This document shows positions 55,086-64,000 of a DNA stretch of 64,000 bases, in pieces. The position numbers were made by a program, and so were the translations under genes. Every line of letters begins with the position of its first letter. The first letter of the stretch is position 1. The notes beneath the pieces were generated by a model. It was not told the origin of the DNA, made no database searches, and was given only the letters and a program-made list of their open reading frames with translations. The stretch is taken from contig CANLXI010000015.1 of the NCBI GenBank assembly GCA_947495035.1, forward strand, positions 1 to 64,000. Direction: 5' to 3'. The DNA comes from an uncultured Granulosicoccus sp. GTDB taxonomy: Bacteria; Pseudomonadota; Gammaproteobacteria; Granulosicoccales; Granulosicoccaceae.

Positions 55086-55300
55086 AAGACAAGACACTCC
55101 TGACTACCGGGTTAGTAGGAACCGTTCTGGCTGCACTGTGCTGTTTCACGCCTCTGCTGGTCGTGCTGTTGTCCGCCGTTGGGCTGGCGGCTGCCATCAG
55201 CTATCTCGATCTGGTCTTGCTGCCGGCGCTGGCTGTTTTCGCTGGTATTACGGTTTACGCCTTGTGGCGGCTGAAACGCAACACCAGTACATCTCCGTAA
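55082..55300 (+). CDS. merF: Mercuric ion transport protein MerF
   Basis: A 72-residue inner-membrane protein with two helices. The vicinal cysteine pair Cys20-Cys21 (AALCCFTPLLVVLL) lies in the first helix, and YLDLVLLPALAVFAGITVYALWRLKR is nearly superposable on known MerF. Known MerF has a second cysteine pair in its C-terminal tail; here the tail ends RNTSTSP without Cys. It should carry Hg2+ to MerA in the cytosol. The start is GTG. Confidence 0.88.
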   Translation: MKDKTLLTTGLVGTVLAALCCFTPLLVVLLSAVGLAAAISYLDLVLLPALAVFAGITVYALWRLKRNTSTSP

Positions 55301-55324
55301 TTTCCCGTGCTGCCTGGAACCTCC

Positions 55325-56752
55325 ATGTCTGATTGTCACGACCTCTCTGAAAACAACACCTTCGATCTTGCCGTGATTGGCGCAGGGTCAGCCGGTTTCT
55401 CTGCAGCGATTACCGCTGCGGAAGCTGGTGCTCGTGTAGCACTGATTGGTGACGGCACGATTGGTGGCACCTGCGTCAACGTCGGCTGTGTACCCTCCAA
55501 AACACTGATACGAACTGCAGAGTCGCTACACCACGCCGCAGCTGCAAAACGCTTCGACGGTATCGAAACCTCAGCGCGCGTCACCGACTGGCAAGCGGTT
55601 GTTCGACAGAAGCAGGCACTGGTGGACGAGCTACGCCAGGCGAGGTACACCGATTTGCTCCCGCGCTACGACTCCGTCACCTACATGGAGGGCAAGGCGT
55701 CATTCACTGACACCGGCTTACTGGAAGTCGATGGTGAGATCATCAATGCCGCCAAGGTGATCATTGCCACCGGATCGCAGCCTGACGTACCCGCGATCAC
55801 TGGTATGGAACAGGTACCGTACCTCACCAGCACGACAGCTCTGGAATTGGAACATCTACCCGCTTCTCTACTCGTGATCGGAGCGGGGTATATCGGTGTG
55901 GAGATAGCACAGATGTTTTCCCGGGCAGGAGTGGAGGTCAAGCTGGTCAGTCGCCGGGGACTTTTGCCGAAGATGGAACCCGAAATCGGAAAAACCTTGA
56001 CGCGTTATCTGCGTGAGGAAGGTGTCCATATCGTGACAGTAGATGCCTATACCGGCATGGATGTCATCGACGGAGGCGTTCGCTTGCAAGCGCAATTGAA
56101 TCAGAAAGAGCTCATTCTCATAGCCGAGAAGGTGCTTGTCGCAACCGGTCGCAAGCCGAACACGGACAGTCTCAATTTGTCCGCTGCTGGTATTGAAATG
56201 CTGATTGACAATGGCGTGAAGGTCGATGATCACATGCAGACATCCCGACCTGGTGTTTACGCCGCTGGCGATGTCACCGGTGCCGACCAGTTTGTCTATA
56301 TGGCAGCCTACGGGGCGAAGCTCGCAGCCAGGAATGCGATGAACTGCAACTCTCTCTCCTATGACAATGCAGCCATGCCAGCGGTGGTTTTCACCGACCC
56401 CCAGGTGGCCAGTGTTGGCTTGACAGAAGCTGGCGCCAAAGCAGCTGGGTATGAGATCCGGACCTCTACACTGACACTGAGCAATGTCCCGCGCGCATTG
56501 GCCGCCCGCGATACGAGAGGATTGATCAAGCTGGTCGCAGACCGAGAATCCGGCCGACTGTTAGGGGCGCACATACTAGCGCCGGAAGGCGCAGACAGTA
56601 TTCAAACGGCAGCGGTGGCGATCAAGATGGGCATGACTTATCAACAGCTGAGCGAGATGATATTTCCGTATCTCACCACGGTGGAAGGCCTGAAGCTTGC
56701 TGCGCAGACTTTCGACAGGGATGTGAAAAATCTGTCTTGCTGTGCTGGTTGA
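55325..56752 (+). CDS. merA: Mercuric reductase MerA
   Basis: A 475-residue pyridine nucleotide-disulfide oxidoreductase reducing Hg2+ to Hg0 with NADPH. The FAD loop is LAVIGAGSAGFSAAI, the redox pair is Cys50/Cys55 in GGTCVNVGCVPSKT, the NADPH loop is VIGAGYIGVEIAQ, and the metal-binding Cys472-Cys473 pair sits at the tail (LSCCAG). The N-terminal heavy-metal-associated domain of longer MerA forms is absent. The ATG at 55325 follows merF by 24 bp. Confidence 0.95.
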   Translation: MSDCHDLSENNTFDLAVIGAGSAGFSAAITAAEAGARVALIGDGTIGGTCVNVGCVPSKTLIRTAESLHHAAAAKRFDGIETSARVTDWQAVVRQKQALVDELRQARYTDLLPRYDSVTYMEGKASFTDTGLLEVDGEIINAAKVIIATGSQPDVPAITGMEQVPYLTSTTALELEHLPASLLVIGAGYIGVEIAQMFSRAGVEVKLVSRRGLLPKMEPEIGKTLTRYLREEGVHIVTVDAYTGMDVIDGGVRLQAQLNQKELILIAEKVLVATGRKPNTDSLNLSAAGIEMLIDNGVKVDDHMQTSRPGVYAAGDVTGADQFVYMAAYGAKLAARNAMNCNSLSYDNAAMPAVVFTDPQVASVGLTEAGAKAAGYEIRTSTLTLSNVPRALAARDTRGLIKLVADRESGRLLGAHILAPEGADSIQTAAVAIKMGMTYQQLSEMIFPYLTTVEGLKLAAQTFDRDVKNLSCCAG

Positions 56753-56886
56753 GCCAATCAATTTCCCGACGTCCATTTGCAGCTACCACAGCATGGGATC
56801 AGATTACATGGAACGAACGCGAAAGTTGAAGCGCCGTGCAAGGCTCTCTGTTTCAGCCTCTCGAAAACGCCAAACCTGGATGTTCA

Positions 56887-59190
56887 TCATCTTCCTGTGT
56901 CGAAACGCAGAACGAGCTGTCCTCCGTCATGACCGGCGGACAATGTGACAGTATCCGAGTTGACCATCAGATCAGATTGACCCAAACGTGCAGCAATAAT
57001 GGTGCGACCGGTAAACCTGAGCGTCTCATCGATGCCTGACGCGTCAAGTTCCGCATGGAAAGACGATTCAGTCAGCAACACATGACTCAGGCGGCTGCAT
57101 ACCGTGCCCGACATCAGCTCAGCATCCTTGGCTCTGATAGTCCAATGCGACCCTTCATTGACAATGCTCAACACGCCCCATGCCGTTGTGATCGGTCCGA
57201 ACTCGCCTTCAGCCTGAAACGGCGACAGACTCATACCTTGCCAGGGCGTATCATCGAACACCTCCTTGACATGCAGTGCAGGCAGCATGGCCCCCCAGGT
57301 GTAGAAGGTATCCGTGTCGGACTGGTCTGCAATGGCACCGGTCTCCGCGTGATAGTTCTCTCCACATTGTCGTTGTTCCCATCCCTGCTTGAACAGGTTC
57401 AGGCTCTTGCTGGCAAGTGTGCTGGCCTCGATCTCGCGCCCATAGCGGCGCAGGCCTTCATATACCCAGTAATTCAGGGGAGCCCAGATTCGGCCTCGCC
57501 AATAGACATTGTCCTGGTAGGCGGGATCATCGCGAGTGGCGGAGGGCAGCACGAATTGCCCGCCGAATTTTTCTTCCGGTTTCAGGTAGTTCCTGATGAG
57601 ACTATCCACCTGAGCCTCCGTGGCAATTCCTGCGGCCATGGGAAAGAAGGAAGTTGGCGCCAGTGCTTGTACGAAACGACCATCCATCATGCGGTTGGCA
57701 AAGACCCCACGACTGTCATCCCACAGCCACTCCGCAATGCGTTTCCTGTGAGCCTCGCCTTGTTGTTCGAGACGTAAGGCTTCATCGTCCAGTTCGAGCA
57801 GCCTGGCCATCTGCGCAAGAATCTCACCGTCCAGCGCCAGTAGGGAATTCAGGCCGACATCAGCTGCCTGAATGAGGCCCGTACTGGCATCAAACTCTGC
57901 CGGATCATGTACCGCCATATTGTCCATCGATGATTCATCCTTCGCGGCAAGCTTGGTGCCCTTGTACAAACCATCGCCTACATCAAGACTGGTACCGTAT
58001 GCCACCAGCCCGGTGTCATGCAAACTGCGTCTGCGCCACCACCAGTCATGGTTGGCCAGCAGTCGTGGAAAGGCCCATTGCAGTAGCTCCTTGTCCTGCG
58101 AATTGCGATGGCAACACCAGATGACATAACTGACGATGGGAGGTTGCGATCGATCCAGCCAGGCATCGTTGCCAGTGACCAGGCAGGGGAAATTGCCCTC
58201 ATCCGTTTGCCAGGCAAATACGGCGTCTATATTGCTCCGCGCCTTTGCAGCATCGAAGCGACTCCACATCAGGGCGTGGTACATGACGTCGTTCATCCAG
58301 ATGCCGAAACCGCCAAACTTCTGCTGATTCCAGAAGCGTGTCAACACGGTGTAGCTGCGAGCATTGATGGGATCATGCACATGGTTCCAGGCCAGGACGT
58401 CGTGCATGGCTTCAAGCGCATGCTGCGCCGCAGAGGTGTCATGTTCTGTTGATGGTCCTGATTCGTCAGATCTGGCACTGGTACCACCTGATGAGCCCTG
58501 CCTGTTCTCCGACAGTGCAGCGACCTCACTCGCCAGTGGCGCGACGGTGTTCGGCAAGACCGACTGGTCATTCGGCTGCCCGGATCCGGCAATGGTCGAC
58601 TCGGCCATGCTCAGTGAAATGTGACAGGACATCGCTGGCGCTTCTTCCAGATTGAAGCGCAATACAGCGAAGGCACCAGATGTGCCACGAGAACCGAGAT
58701 AGAAGTAGCCCTTGTCGCCATACTCATCGAGCAGTGCCGCCAGGTCGTCGTGGAAGGTTGCCATCAAGGGCAGCTTTGCGGTACGAACCGAGAGTTGCGG
58801 ACCCGTCTCATTATCGCTGCGCAATACACCCGTGGCACGATCGAATCGGAAACCGATCCCCGCTGGTGCGCTGAAACACAGATTCACCCAGTAGCGTAAT
58901 CCCCACTCACCGTGCGCGTCACAATGCCAGTGAATATGCGTGCTGGCCGACTCCGCCAGATCGTATCGCCAGCGAAGGTCGGTCTCCTCATGACGGGTCT
59001 CGAAACAGACCTGTCCATTGGTGATACCGCGTCGACCGAAGCGAACAAGCTCTCCGGGGGGAATGGCTGTCGCGCTGTTGGCCCGTGCCGAATACAGCAC
59101 AGGGGTCATGGCAAACCCCGAAGAAAGATGCGACAGCTCGAGGGGTCTGTCCGCCGTCCAGGTGCCCCAGTCTGATTCTGCCCGAGTCAT
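56887..59190 (-). CDS. GH63-like glycoside hydrolase
   Basis: A 767-residue (alpha/alpha)6-barrel glycosidase of the GH63/mannosylglycerate-hydrolase-like type, without signal peptide. An N-terminal beta domain (to about 230) and a Ser/Thr-rich linker precede the barrel, which has FGGFGIWMNDVMYHALMWSRFD, the general-acid-type region GTSLDVGDGLYKG and the hallmark YWRGRIWAPLNYWVYEGLRRYG. The ATG at 59190 overlaps the upstream stop (ATGA). The linker near 58430-58530 is poorly conserved. It is last in a transporter operon, so it likely degrades an imported glycoside in the cytosol. Confidence 0.85.
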   Translation of the reverse strand: MTRAESDWGTWTADRPLELSHLSSGFAMTPVLYSARANSATAIPPGELVRFGRRGITNGQVCFETRHEETDLRWRYDLAESASTHIHWHCDAHGEWGLRYWVNLCFSAPAGIGFRFDRATGVLRSDNETGPQLSVRTAKLPLMATFHDDLAALLDEYGDKGYFYLGSRGTSGAFAVLRFNLEEAPAMSCHISLSMAESTIAGSGQPNDQSVLPNTVAPLASEVAALSENRQGSSGGTSARSDESGPSTEHDTSAAQHALEAMHDVLAWNHVHDPINARSYTVLTRFWNQQKFGGFGIWMNDVMYHALMWSRFDAAKARSNIDAVFAWQTDEGNFPCLVTGNDAWLDRSQPPIVSYVIWCCHRNSQDKELLQWAFPRLLANHDWWWRRRSLHDTGLVAYGTSLDVGDGLYKGTKLAAKDESSMDNMAVHDPAEFDASTGLIQAADVGLNSLLALDGEILAQMARLLELDDEALRLEQQGEAHRKRIAEWLWDDSRGVFANRMMDGRFVQALAPTSFFPMAAGIATEAQVDSLIRNYLKPEEKFGGQFVLPSATRDDPAYQDNVYWRGRIWAPLNYWVYEGLRRYGREIEASTLASKSLNLFKQGWEQRQCGENYHAETGAIADQSDTDTFYTWGAMLPALHVKEVFDDTPWQGMSLSPFQAEGEFGPITTAWGVLSIVNEGSHWTIRAKDAELMSGTVCSRLSHVLLTESSFHAELDASGIDETLRFTGRTIIAARLGQSDLMVNSDTVTLSAGHDGGQLVLRFDTGR

Positions 59191-59795
59191 GCTGCGCTCC
59201 ACGCTTGCAACAAGGTTGCGGTGTCGATCAGTTCGATCTGCTGATCGAATCTCGGGTAGATATGCGTCAGGCAGGCCGCATGCGACTCCGGAGCGGAACT
59301 GGCACAGGCGTCGGTGACCACGATGACGCGGTAACCCAGATCGACCGCAGAGAGTGCCGTTGCCAGCACACACACATCAGTCTCGATTCCGAACAACACC
59401 AGGGCGTCTGGCTCTGCGGCGCGAATGTGCTTGGCGAAGGTCTCACTGTCGAACGCATCATGAGTCAGCTTGTCAAAGCATTGCTCGGGCCTGGCAAATG
59501 CCTGTAGAGAGGGATGGACTGCCATGACCGCATCACCCACATGGTCACGCGTCACAGACGCCCAGTGACGGTAATAGCGCTGCCAGGTACCCTGCGCAGT
59601 GGCGGCATTTCGCGCAGTGATGAACCGGGTGAAAAGACAACGCTTGCCACCCGCCTGAGCCAGTCGCTCGCACTGAGGCAGAATGGACAGTCCTGTCTCG
59701 GCAAACCAGTCCCCAGGCTCGAGAAACAGCCGCTGCATGTCGATGCAGACCATCAGGCTGCGCGTGCTCAAGGGAGAATGAAGTGGTGAGGTCAT
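59187..59795 (-). CDS. Isochorismatase-family cysteine hydrolase
   Basis: A 202-residue hydrolase. The catalytic triad is Asp19 (MVCIDMQRLFLEPG), Lys109 (FDKLTHDAF) and Cys142 (FGIETDVCVLATAL), with the cis-peptide preceding the Cys loop. Family members include nicotinamidases, N-carbamoyl-amine hydrolases and isochorismatases; ETDVCV favours an amidase-like activity. It lies between the ABC ATPase and the GH63-like gene and overlaps the latter by 4 nt. The substrate is probably an amide or ureide linked to the imported compound. Confidence 0.85.
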   Translation of the reverse strand: MTSPLHSPLSTRSLMVCIDMQRLFLEPGDWFAETGLSILPQCERLAQAGGKRCLFTRFITARNAATAQGTWQRYYRHWASVTRDHVGDAVMAVHPSLQAFARPEQCFDKLTHDAFDSETFAKHIRAAEPDALVLFGIETDVCVLATALSAVDLGYRVIVVTDACASSAPESHAACLTHIYPRFDQQIELIDTATLLQAWSAA

Positions 59796-59839
59796 AGTCT
59801 GTTCAAACCAGTCCGTAATCAGGGTGCATGACCAACTGC

Positions 59840-60919
59840 TCAGGCATTCATCACAATGGTGTGTGAGGGATGCCAGGCCACCGTCACCGGGCACCCTTCT
59901 GCAAACAGTGGCGCGCCGTTGTTCTGAGCGAAGACGCGAAGGGTCGTTTCGTGCCATGCCAATTCGTAGTTCAGGCTGCTGCCGGCGAAGAGGTGACGGA
60001 TGACCGTCGCCGGCAATACGTTCATGCCAGGCTCGGGAGTTTCGTCTGCACGCAAGAGGAACATTTTTTCGGGACGAACGGCGCATACGATATCGCTGCC
60101 GTCAGCATCGCCCGTGTTGGTACTGTGGATGGTACTTCCACTTTCAAGGCGAACACTGCAACCGGCAGCATCCGGCAGATAACTACCGGCTTGCGTGGAC
60201 AAGAGATTGGCGTCGCCGAGAAACGTGGCAGCGAAGGGAGTCGCCGGACGCTCATAGATATCCAGAGGAGCGCCTTGTTGCACCAGAACTCCGTGATCAA
60301 GGATGCCGATACGATCGCTCAGCGTCAACGCTTCTTCCTGATCGTGCGTGACCAGCAAGGTGGTGATACCGACTTCACGCTGGATGCGCTTCAGCTCTAC
60401 CTGCATGTCCAGCCTGAGAGATTTGTCCAGCGCACTCAGCGGCTCATCGAGCAGCAAGACGCGAGGTCGAAAGACAATGGCGCGAGCCAGTGCCACGCGC
60501 TGTTTCTGGCCGCCCGAAAGTTCGGCAGGCTTGCGTTTTTCCAGCCCCTGCAGACGTACCAGCTCAAGCACTTCGTGCACACGATGACGAATCTCCGCTC
60601 GAGCAGTGTGTCTCACCGTCAGACCGAAGGCTATGTTGTCGTATACCGACATGTGAGGAAACAAGGCGTAATTCTGGAACATCAAGCCAACCTGTCGCTT
60701 CTCCACGGGAATGGACTCCACCGACTCTCCGCCGATGGTGATCGTGCCGGTATCGGGATACTCGAAACCGGCAATCACTCGCAACAATGTCGTCTTGCCA
60801 CTACCCGAGGGACCGAGCAGCGCATGAAAGCCGCCGTCAGCAAATTCGATGGAGACCTTGTCCAGCGCACGAAACGAACCGAATTGACGACTGACGCCCT
60901 TCACCGATATGGCGGCCAT
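59840..60919 (-). CDS. ABC transporter ATP-binding protein (PotA-like)
   Basis: A 359-residue ATPase with Walker A GPSGSGKTT, signature LSGGQKQRVALARA and Walker B VLLLDEPLSALD, plus a C-terminal TOBE domain. The ATG at 60919 overlaps the permease stop (TGATG); the codon before it is TTG. Together with PotB/PotC-type permeases it resembles spermidine/putrescine importers, although this class also carries Fe3+, thiamin and phosphonates. Confidence 0.93.
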   Translation of the reverse strand: MAAISVKGVSRQFGSFRALDKVSIEFADGGFHALLGPSGSGKTTLLRVIAGFEYPDTGTITIGGESVESIPVEKRQVGLMFQNYALFPHMSVYDNIAFGLTVRHTARAEIRHRVHEVLELVRLQGLEKRKPAELSGGQKQRVALARAIVFRPRVLLLDEPLSALDKSLRLDMQVELKRIQREVGITTLLVTHDQEEALTLSDRIGILDHGVLVQQGAPLDIYERPATPFAATFLGDANLLSTQAGSYLPDAAGCSVRLESGSTIHSTNTGDADGSDIVCAVRPEKMFLLRADETPEPGMNVLPATVIRHLFAGSSLNYELAWHETTLRVFAQNNGAPLFAEGCPVTVAWHPSHTIVMNA

Positions 60920-61710
60920 CAACGATCTCCTCCGAATTTGTACAAGCGTGCAACAGCCAGCAGCAATACCATGGAGACACTGATCACGATGGTGGCAATG
61001 GCGTTGACTTCGGGGGTAAACCCCTTGCGAATGGCCGTGTAGATCTCCACTGGCAAGGTCGAGACACCGGGCACTGCCAGAAAATAGGAGATAACGAACT
61101 GATCGAATGACACGGCAAAGGCAAACAGGGCGGCCGCAACCACGCCGGGCAGCAGATAGGGAAGGGTGACGTAACGAAGCACCTGCAATGGTCCGGCACC
61201 GAGAGAACGTGCCGCCTCCTCGAGCGTTCTGTCAAAGCCTGCCAGACGCGCCGATACCACAATGACCACATAGGGCAGGGCCAATGCCACATGACCCAGC
61301 AACATGGCGTGCAGTCCGCGTCCGATGCCGATCCAGAAGAAGAAGATCAACATGGATGTGCCGATGATCAACCAGGGAATGGCGATGGGTGGATACAGCA
61401 GGGTCTGTAACAGACGCTTGCCGGGGAACTCATATCGAAAGAATGCCAGCGCAGCAGAGGTGCCCAGCAATGAGGCGATCACCGTGGTCATCACCGCCAG
61501 CTTGAGACTGTTGATACCAGCATCAATCAGTTTGTGATTGGAAGCCAGCGAGCGATACCAGTCCAGTGTCAACTCCAGTGGCAGCGCGTACAGAGGAGAT
61601 GCGTTGAAGGACATGACGGCCATGACGACGATGGGCACGTACAGAAACAGCAGAATCAGTCCAAGGTACACTTTGCTCAGTGTGATCAGGTAGTGGCTGG
61701 GCCGCTTCAT
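60919..61710 (-). CDS. ABC transporter permease (PotC-like)
   Basis: A 263-residue permease with six helices and the EAA loop EEAARSLGAGPLQVLRYVTLPYLLPGVVA. The N-terminus LILLFLYVPIVVMAVMSFNAS is typical of PotC. Its start overlaps the PotB-like stop by 4 nt. Confidence 0.92.
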   Translation of the reverse strand: MKRPSHYLITLSKVYLGLILLFLYVPIVVMAVMSFNASPLYALPLELTLDWYRSLASNHKLIDAGINSLKLAVMTTVIASLLGTSAALAFFRYEFPGKRLLQTLLYPPIAIPWLIIGTSMLIFFFWIGIGRGLHAMLLGHVALALPYVVIVVSARLAGFDRTLEEAARSLGAGPLQVLRYVTLPYLLPGVVAAALFAFAVSFDQFVISYFLAVPGVSTLPVEIYTAIRKGFTPEVNAIATIVISVSMVLLLAVARLYKFGGDR

Positions 61711-62576
61711 GTCGATACCCTGCGAATCACCGGTGCTGCCAGCAGAAACAGTATCAGTACAAATCCGAGCATGATGAACGACAAGGCTGCCCCGAGTGGC
61801 CAGTTGAACACGGCAGTGAACTGATCCTCGATGACCGTACCGATGAAGGTGCCATTTCGGCCGCCCAGCAAACGCGGCTCCATGAAGGAACCGATGACCG
61901 GGACGAACGTCAGAATGGCGCCGGCCATGATACCGGGCAGAGCCAGCGGCAGAAGGATACGCCGGAAAACCGTGACACGCCCGGCACCCAGAGAGCGCGC
62001 CGCTTCGATCAGGTCATCATCGATCGCCTGAATCGATATATAACAGGTAAGTATCATGTAGGGCAGGTAGGAGTGCACCAGGCCGATCAATACGGCAGGG
62101 TAGGTAAACATCAGGTTCAGGGAGCCCGCGTCAGGCAGGAACACGTTGACCAGACGTTCCAGGACGCCATTGCCGCGAAGCACCATGGTCCAGGAAAAGA
62201 TGCGAACCAGCGCATTGCTCCAGAAAGGCAGGATGACCAGCAGGAACAGCGCTTCGCGCCAGCGTCCCTTGATCAGCTTGGCCAGTACATAGGCGCAAGG
62301 AAAACCGAGGAGAAAACACAACAGCGTGACTTCGGCGCCAAGCTGAAACGAGCGCCACATCAGAGTCCGATAAAACGCCTTGTCGAAAAACTCGGCGTAG
62401 TTGGACAGGCTCCAGAGCGCTTCTCGCCCACCGATGGGGGCTTCACTCAGAAAGCTGAAATACACCATGGCCGACAGCGGCAGGAATACCGTGACCGCCA
62501 GCCACAGATAGGCGGGGCCCAGCAGAAATGGTAGCGCACGGTTGGCAGGACGTCGAACACCGTCGGTCCCGCTCAT
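61707..62576 (-). CDS. ABC transporter permease (PotB-like)
   Basis: A 289-residue permease with six helices and the EAA loop IEAARSLGAGRVTVFRRILLPLALPGIMA. Gly-rich FVPVIGSFMEPRLLGG is characteristic of PotB/PotH. The ATG at 62576 has GGAG at 8 bp; the preceding TTG is the alternative. It follows the binding-protein gene by 42 bp. Confidence 0.92.
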   Translation of the reverse strand: MSGTDGVRRPANRALPFLLGPAYLWLAVTVFLPLSAMVYFSFLSEAPIGGREALWSLSNYAEFFDKAFYRTLMWRSFQLGAEVTLLCFLLGFPCAYVLAKLIKGRWREALFLLVILPFWSNALVRIFSWTMVLRGNGVLERLVNVFLPDAGSLNLMFTYPAVLIGLVHSYLPYMILTCYISIQAIDDDLIEAARSLGAGRVTVFRRILLPLALPGIMAGAILTFVPVIGSFMEPRLLGGRNGTFIGTVIEDQFTAVFNWPLGAALSFIMLGFVLILFLLAAPVIRRVST

Positions 62577-62618
62577 CAATACAACTCCGTTGACGTCAAG
62601 TGCAAACGAGAGGGCAGA

Positions 62619-63701
62619 TTATTCCTGGAGGAAAGTCTTGGTCTCCTGCCACAGCGCAAGAAAAGCCTCCCGCTGTGCATCTTCCATCGCCCCCATGAAC
62701 TGCACGTTGGCAATCTTCTCTGCATCTCCCAGGATCTGGCGGTTGAAAGCCGACTCATCCAGCTGCGCCAGTGCCTTCGCATTGGCCGATGCCGGCGCAC
62801 CAACCTCGGTGTCCCACTGCACATAGAATGCCGGATCGATCATCCAGTCGATGAATTGATAAGCGGCGGACTCATGAGGTGCGTCGGTGGCAATCGACAG
62901 CCCATCCAGCCAGCCAATGGCCCCTTCAGTCGGAATGACGAACTCCACCGGCAACTTGAACTGGCTTCTGGAACGCGATGCAGAACCACTCCAATAGGTG
63001 GCGAGATCGAACTCGTTGGACGACATGAACTGATTCCATTCGTTTTCCGACGACCAGAAGGTGCGTATCTGAGGCTTCAAGGCACGCAATTTCTCACGGA
63101 TGGCATCCAGATCATCCGGATGGTTGATGTCCTGACCCGTGGCGATGGCCGCAAGCATCACGGATTCTACCGCGTCATCTCGCCAGCCGACTCTGCCTGC
63201 ATGCGCCTCATCCCACAAGGCATTGATGCTGTCGGGGACAGGCTCGATATCAGTCGTATCCACCGCGAATGAGGTCAGCCCCCAGACCCAGGCAGCACCG
63301 AATGTCTTGCCATCGCGGTTCAGGCCAGCACTGTCTCGCATCTCCGGTGACAGATCCGCTGCGTTGTCGAGCCTGGACAGATCCATTTCCTGAATCAGGC
63401 CTTCATCGGCGGCGACGGATGTAAAAGCACTGTTGATCAATACCACATCGTAGACGCCAGGATTGGTCCGCAGTTTGGTCAGCATCTCCTGCTCGGAGTT
63501 GAAGTAGTCATGCACGACCGATATACCGGTCTGTTCCTCGAATGCTTCCAGCGCCCAGGCTTCATCGGTGCCGTACCCTTGCCAGTTCAGTACACGTATT
63601 TCCTCGGCAGCCAGCAGCACACCGGGAAATGCGACCAGTGCTGCAACGGCGATGGCTGATCGCTGCAATCGTTTTAGTAGAGTGCCTGCGTTGACAGTCA
63701 T
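62619..63701 (-). CDS. ABC transporter substrate-binding protein (PotD/PotF-like)
   Basis: A 360-residue periplasmic protein with signal peptide ending VLLAAEE (about residue 32). PotD-like text: IRVLNWQGYGTDEAWALEAFEEQTG, YDVVLINSAF, GWLDGLSIATDAPHESAAYQFIDWM. Polyamine binders usually have several ligand-site acids and Trp; the WQGY and GWLDG positions fit, but the ligand could be another amine or sugar-amine. The ATG at 63701 has GGGAG at 9 bp; ATGs at 63734 and 63755 lack this. First gene of the operon. Confidence 0.9.
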   Translation of the reverse strand: MTVNAGTLLKRLQRSAIAVAALVAFPGVLLAAEEIRVLNWQGYGTDEAWALEAFEEQTGISVVHDYFNSEQEMLTKLRTNPGVYDVVLINSAFTSVAADEGLIQEMDLSRLDNAADLSPEMRDSAGLNRDGKTFGAAWVWGLTSFAVDTTDIEPVPDSINALWDEAHAGRVGWRDDAVESVMLAAIATGQDINHPDDLDAIREKLRALKPQIRTFWSSENEWNQFMSSNEFDLATYWSGSASRSRSQFKLPVEFVIPTEGAIGWLDGLSIATDAPHESAAYQFIDWMIDPAFYVQWDTEVGAPASANAKALAQLDESAFNRQILGDAEKIANVQFMGAMEDAQREAFLALWQETKTFLQE

Positions 63702-63755
63702 TGACTGAAACTCCCTGAATGAAGAAGGGTTCATTGTTCTGGACCGGGAAATCAC

Positions 63756-64000
63756 ACTATCGGGTAGGCAAGCATATCACGACATTTTGAGGGAGATATC
63801 GCATCACTCCCGATCGACTGTCGTGCTGTTTCCAGCCTGATGAGTTCCGCCATTCTTCAGACCGTCATGACGGCAGGCATGCGTTTGCAAGACTTGACGG
63901 CTGATAGTCAACCTGGACATGCACTGTTCCAATGAACAATGGCCTCGCTGTACGCACCAGTCCAGCCATCGAAAAGGAAGGGTTTTCCGCCGTTGAATGT
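63756..64000. other. Region upstream of the PotD-like operon, no gene seen
   Basis: About 245 bp to the window end with no ORF of note on either strand. It should hold the promoter of the minus-strand operon. No clear operator was found. Confidence 0.4.

Overview
The window looks like chromosome of a heterotrophic, probably marine or plant-litter-associated gammaproteobacterium. RluF-type pseudouridine synthase, Tdh, tightly overlapping operons with good Shine-Dalgarno sites, phasins (a polyhydroxyalkanoate storer) and an unusually high density of binding-protein-dependent importers (three complete ABC importers, one TRAP system, one SSS symporter and a binding-protein/histidine-kinase pair) support this. 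A Granulosicoccus-like lineage is possible but is only a guess. I saw no rRNA, tRNA, CRISPR array, transposase or phage gene.

Layout. 1-7.3 kb: a tandem repeat, a GST, a redoxin, a methyltransferase, a periplasmic binding protein one base ahead of a hybrid histidine kinase, and a UbiA prenyltransferase. 7.3-11.3 kb: two back-to-back TPP riboswitches; one leads an SSS symporter (minus), the other an SDR plus an FMN-dependent monooxygenase (plus). 11.5-17.6 kb: GNAT, rluF-tdh, a TauD-type dioxygenase, phosphoglucomutase and a methyltransferase. 17.6-30 kb: a D-apiose catabolic locus. The minus operon is apnL - RuBisCO-like protein - oiaK - apnO - a four-gene CUT1-type ABC importer; divergently lie a FadR-type GntR regulator, apsD and a flavin reductase. 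30-38 kb: an orphan secreted protein, a CPA1 Na+/H+ antiporter with a cyclic-nucleotide-binding-like tail, and a fructose/ribose-type ABC importer.

39.0-43.8 kb holds a compact RiPP (ribosomally made, post-translationally modified peptide) cluster: an 86-residue precursor, a radical SAM enzyme, an HlyD-type adaptor and a C39-peptidase ABC exporter, with 2-43 nt gaps. Its core peptide has no cysteine and its maturase keeps a SPASM-like tail but almost no cysteines there, so it does not fit the best-known classes. This is my best candidate for an undescribed system. 43.9-49.9 kb: a TRAP transporter, an FAD/NAD(P)-binding protein and a RluA-family synthase. 50-54.2 kb: two phasins behind a palindrome/promoter element, a glycosyltransferase and a 3-oxoacid CoA-transferase pair, consistent with PHB and acetoacetate metabolism. 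54.4-56.8 kb: a minimal mercury operon (merR / merF-merA) with a clear MerR operator. 56.9-63.7 kb: a six-gene minus operon of a polyamine-type ABC importer, a cysteine hydrolase and a GH63-like glycosidase.

Within the apiose locus the inferred flow is import, D-apiose to apionolactone (ApsD), to apionate (ApnL), to 3-oxo-isoapionate (ApnO), to its 4-phosphate (OiaK), then cleavage by the RuBisCO-like protein into central metabolites. The thiamin locus is switched off by TPP, so its symporter and two enzymes should serve acquisition or repair of thiamin or a thiamin moiety.
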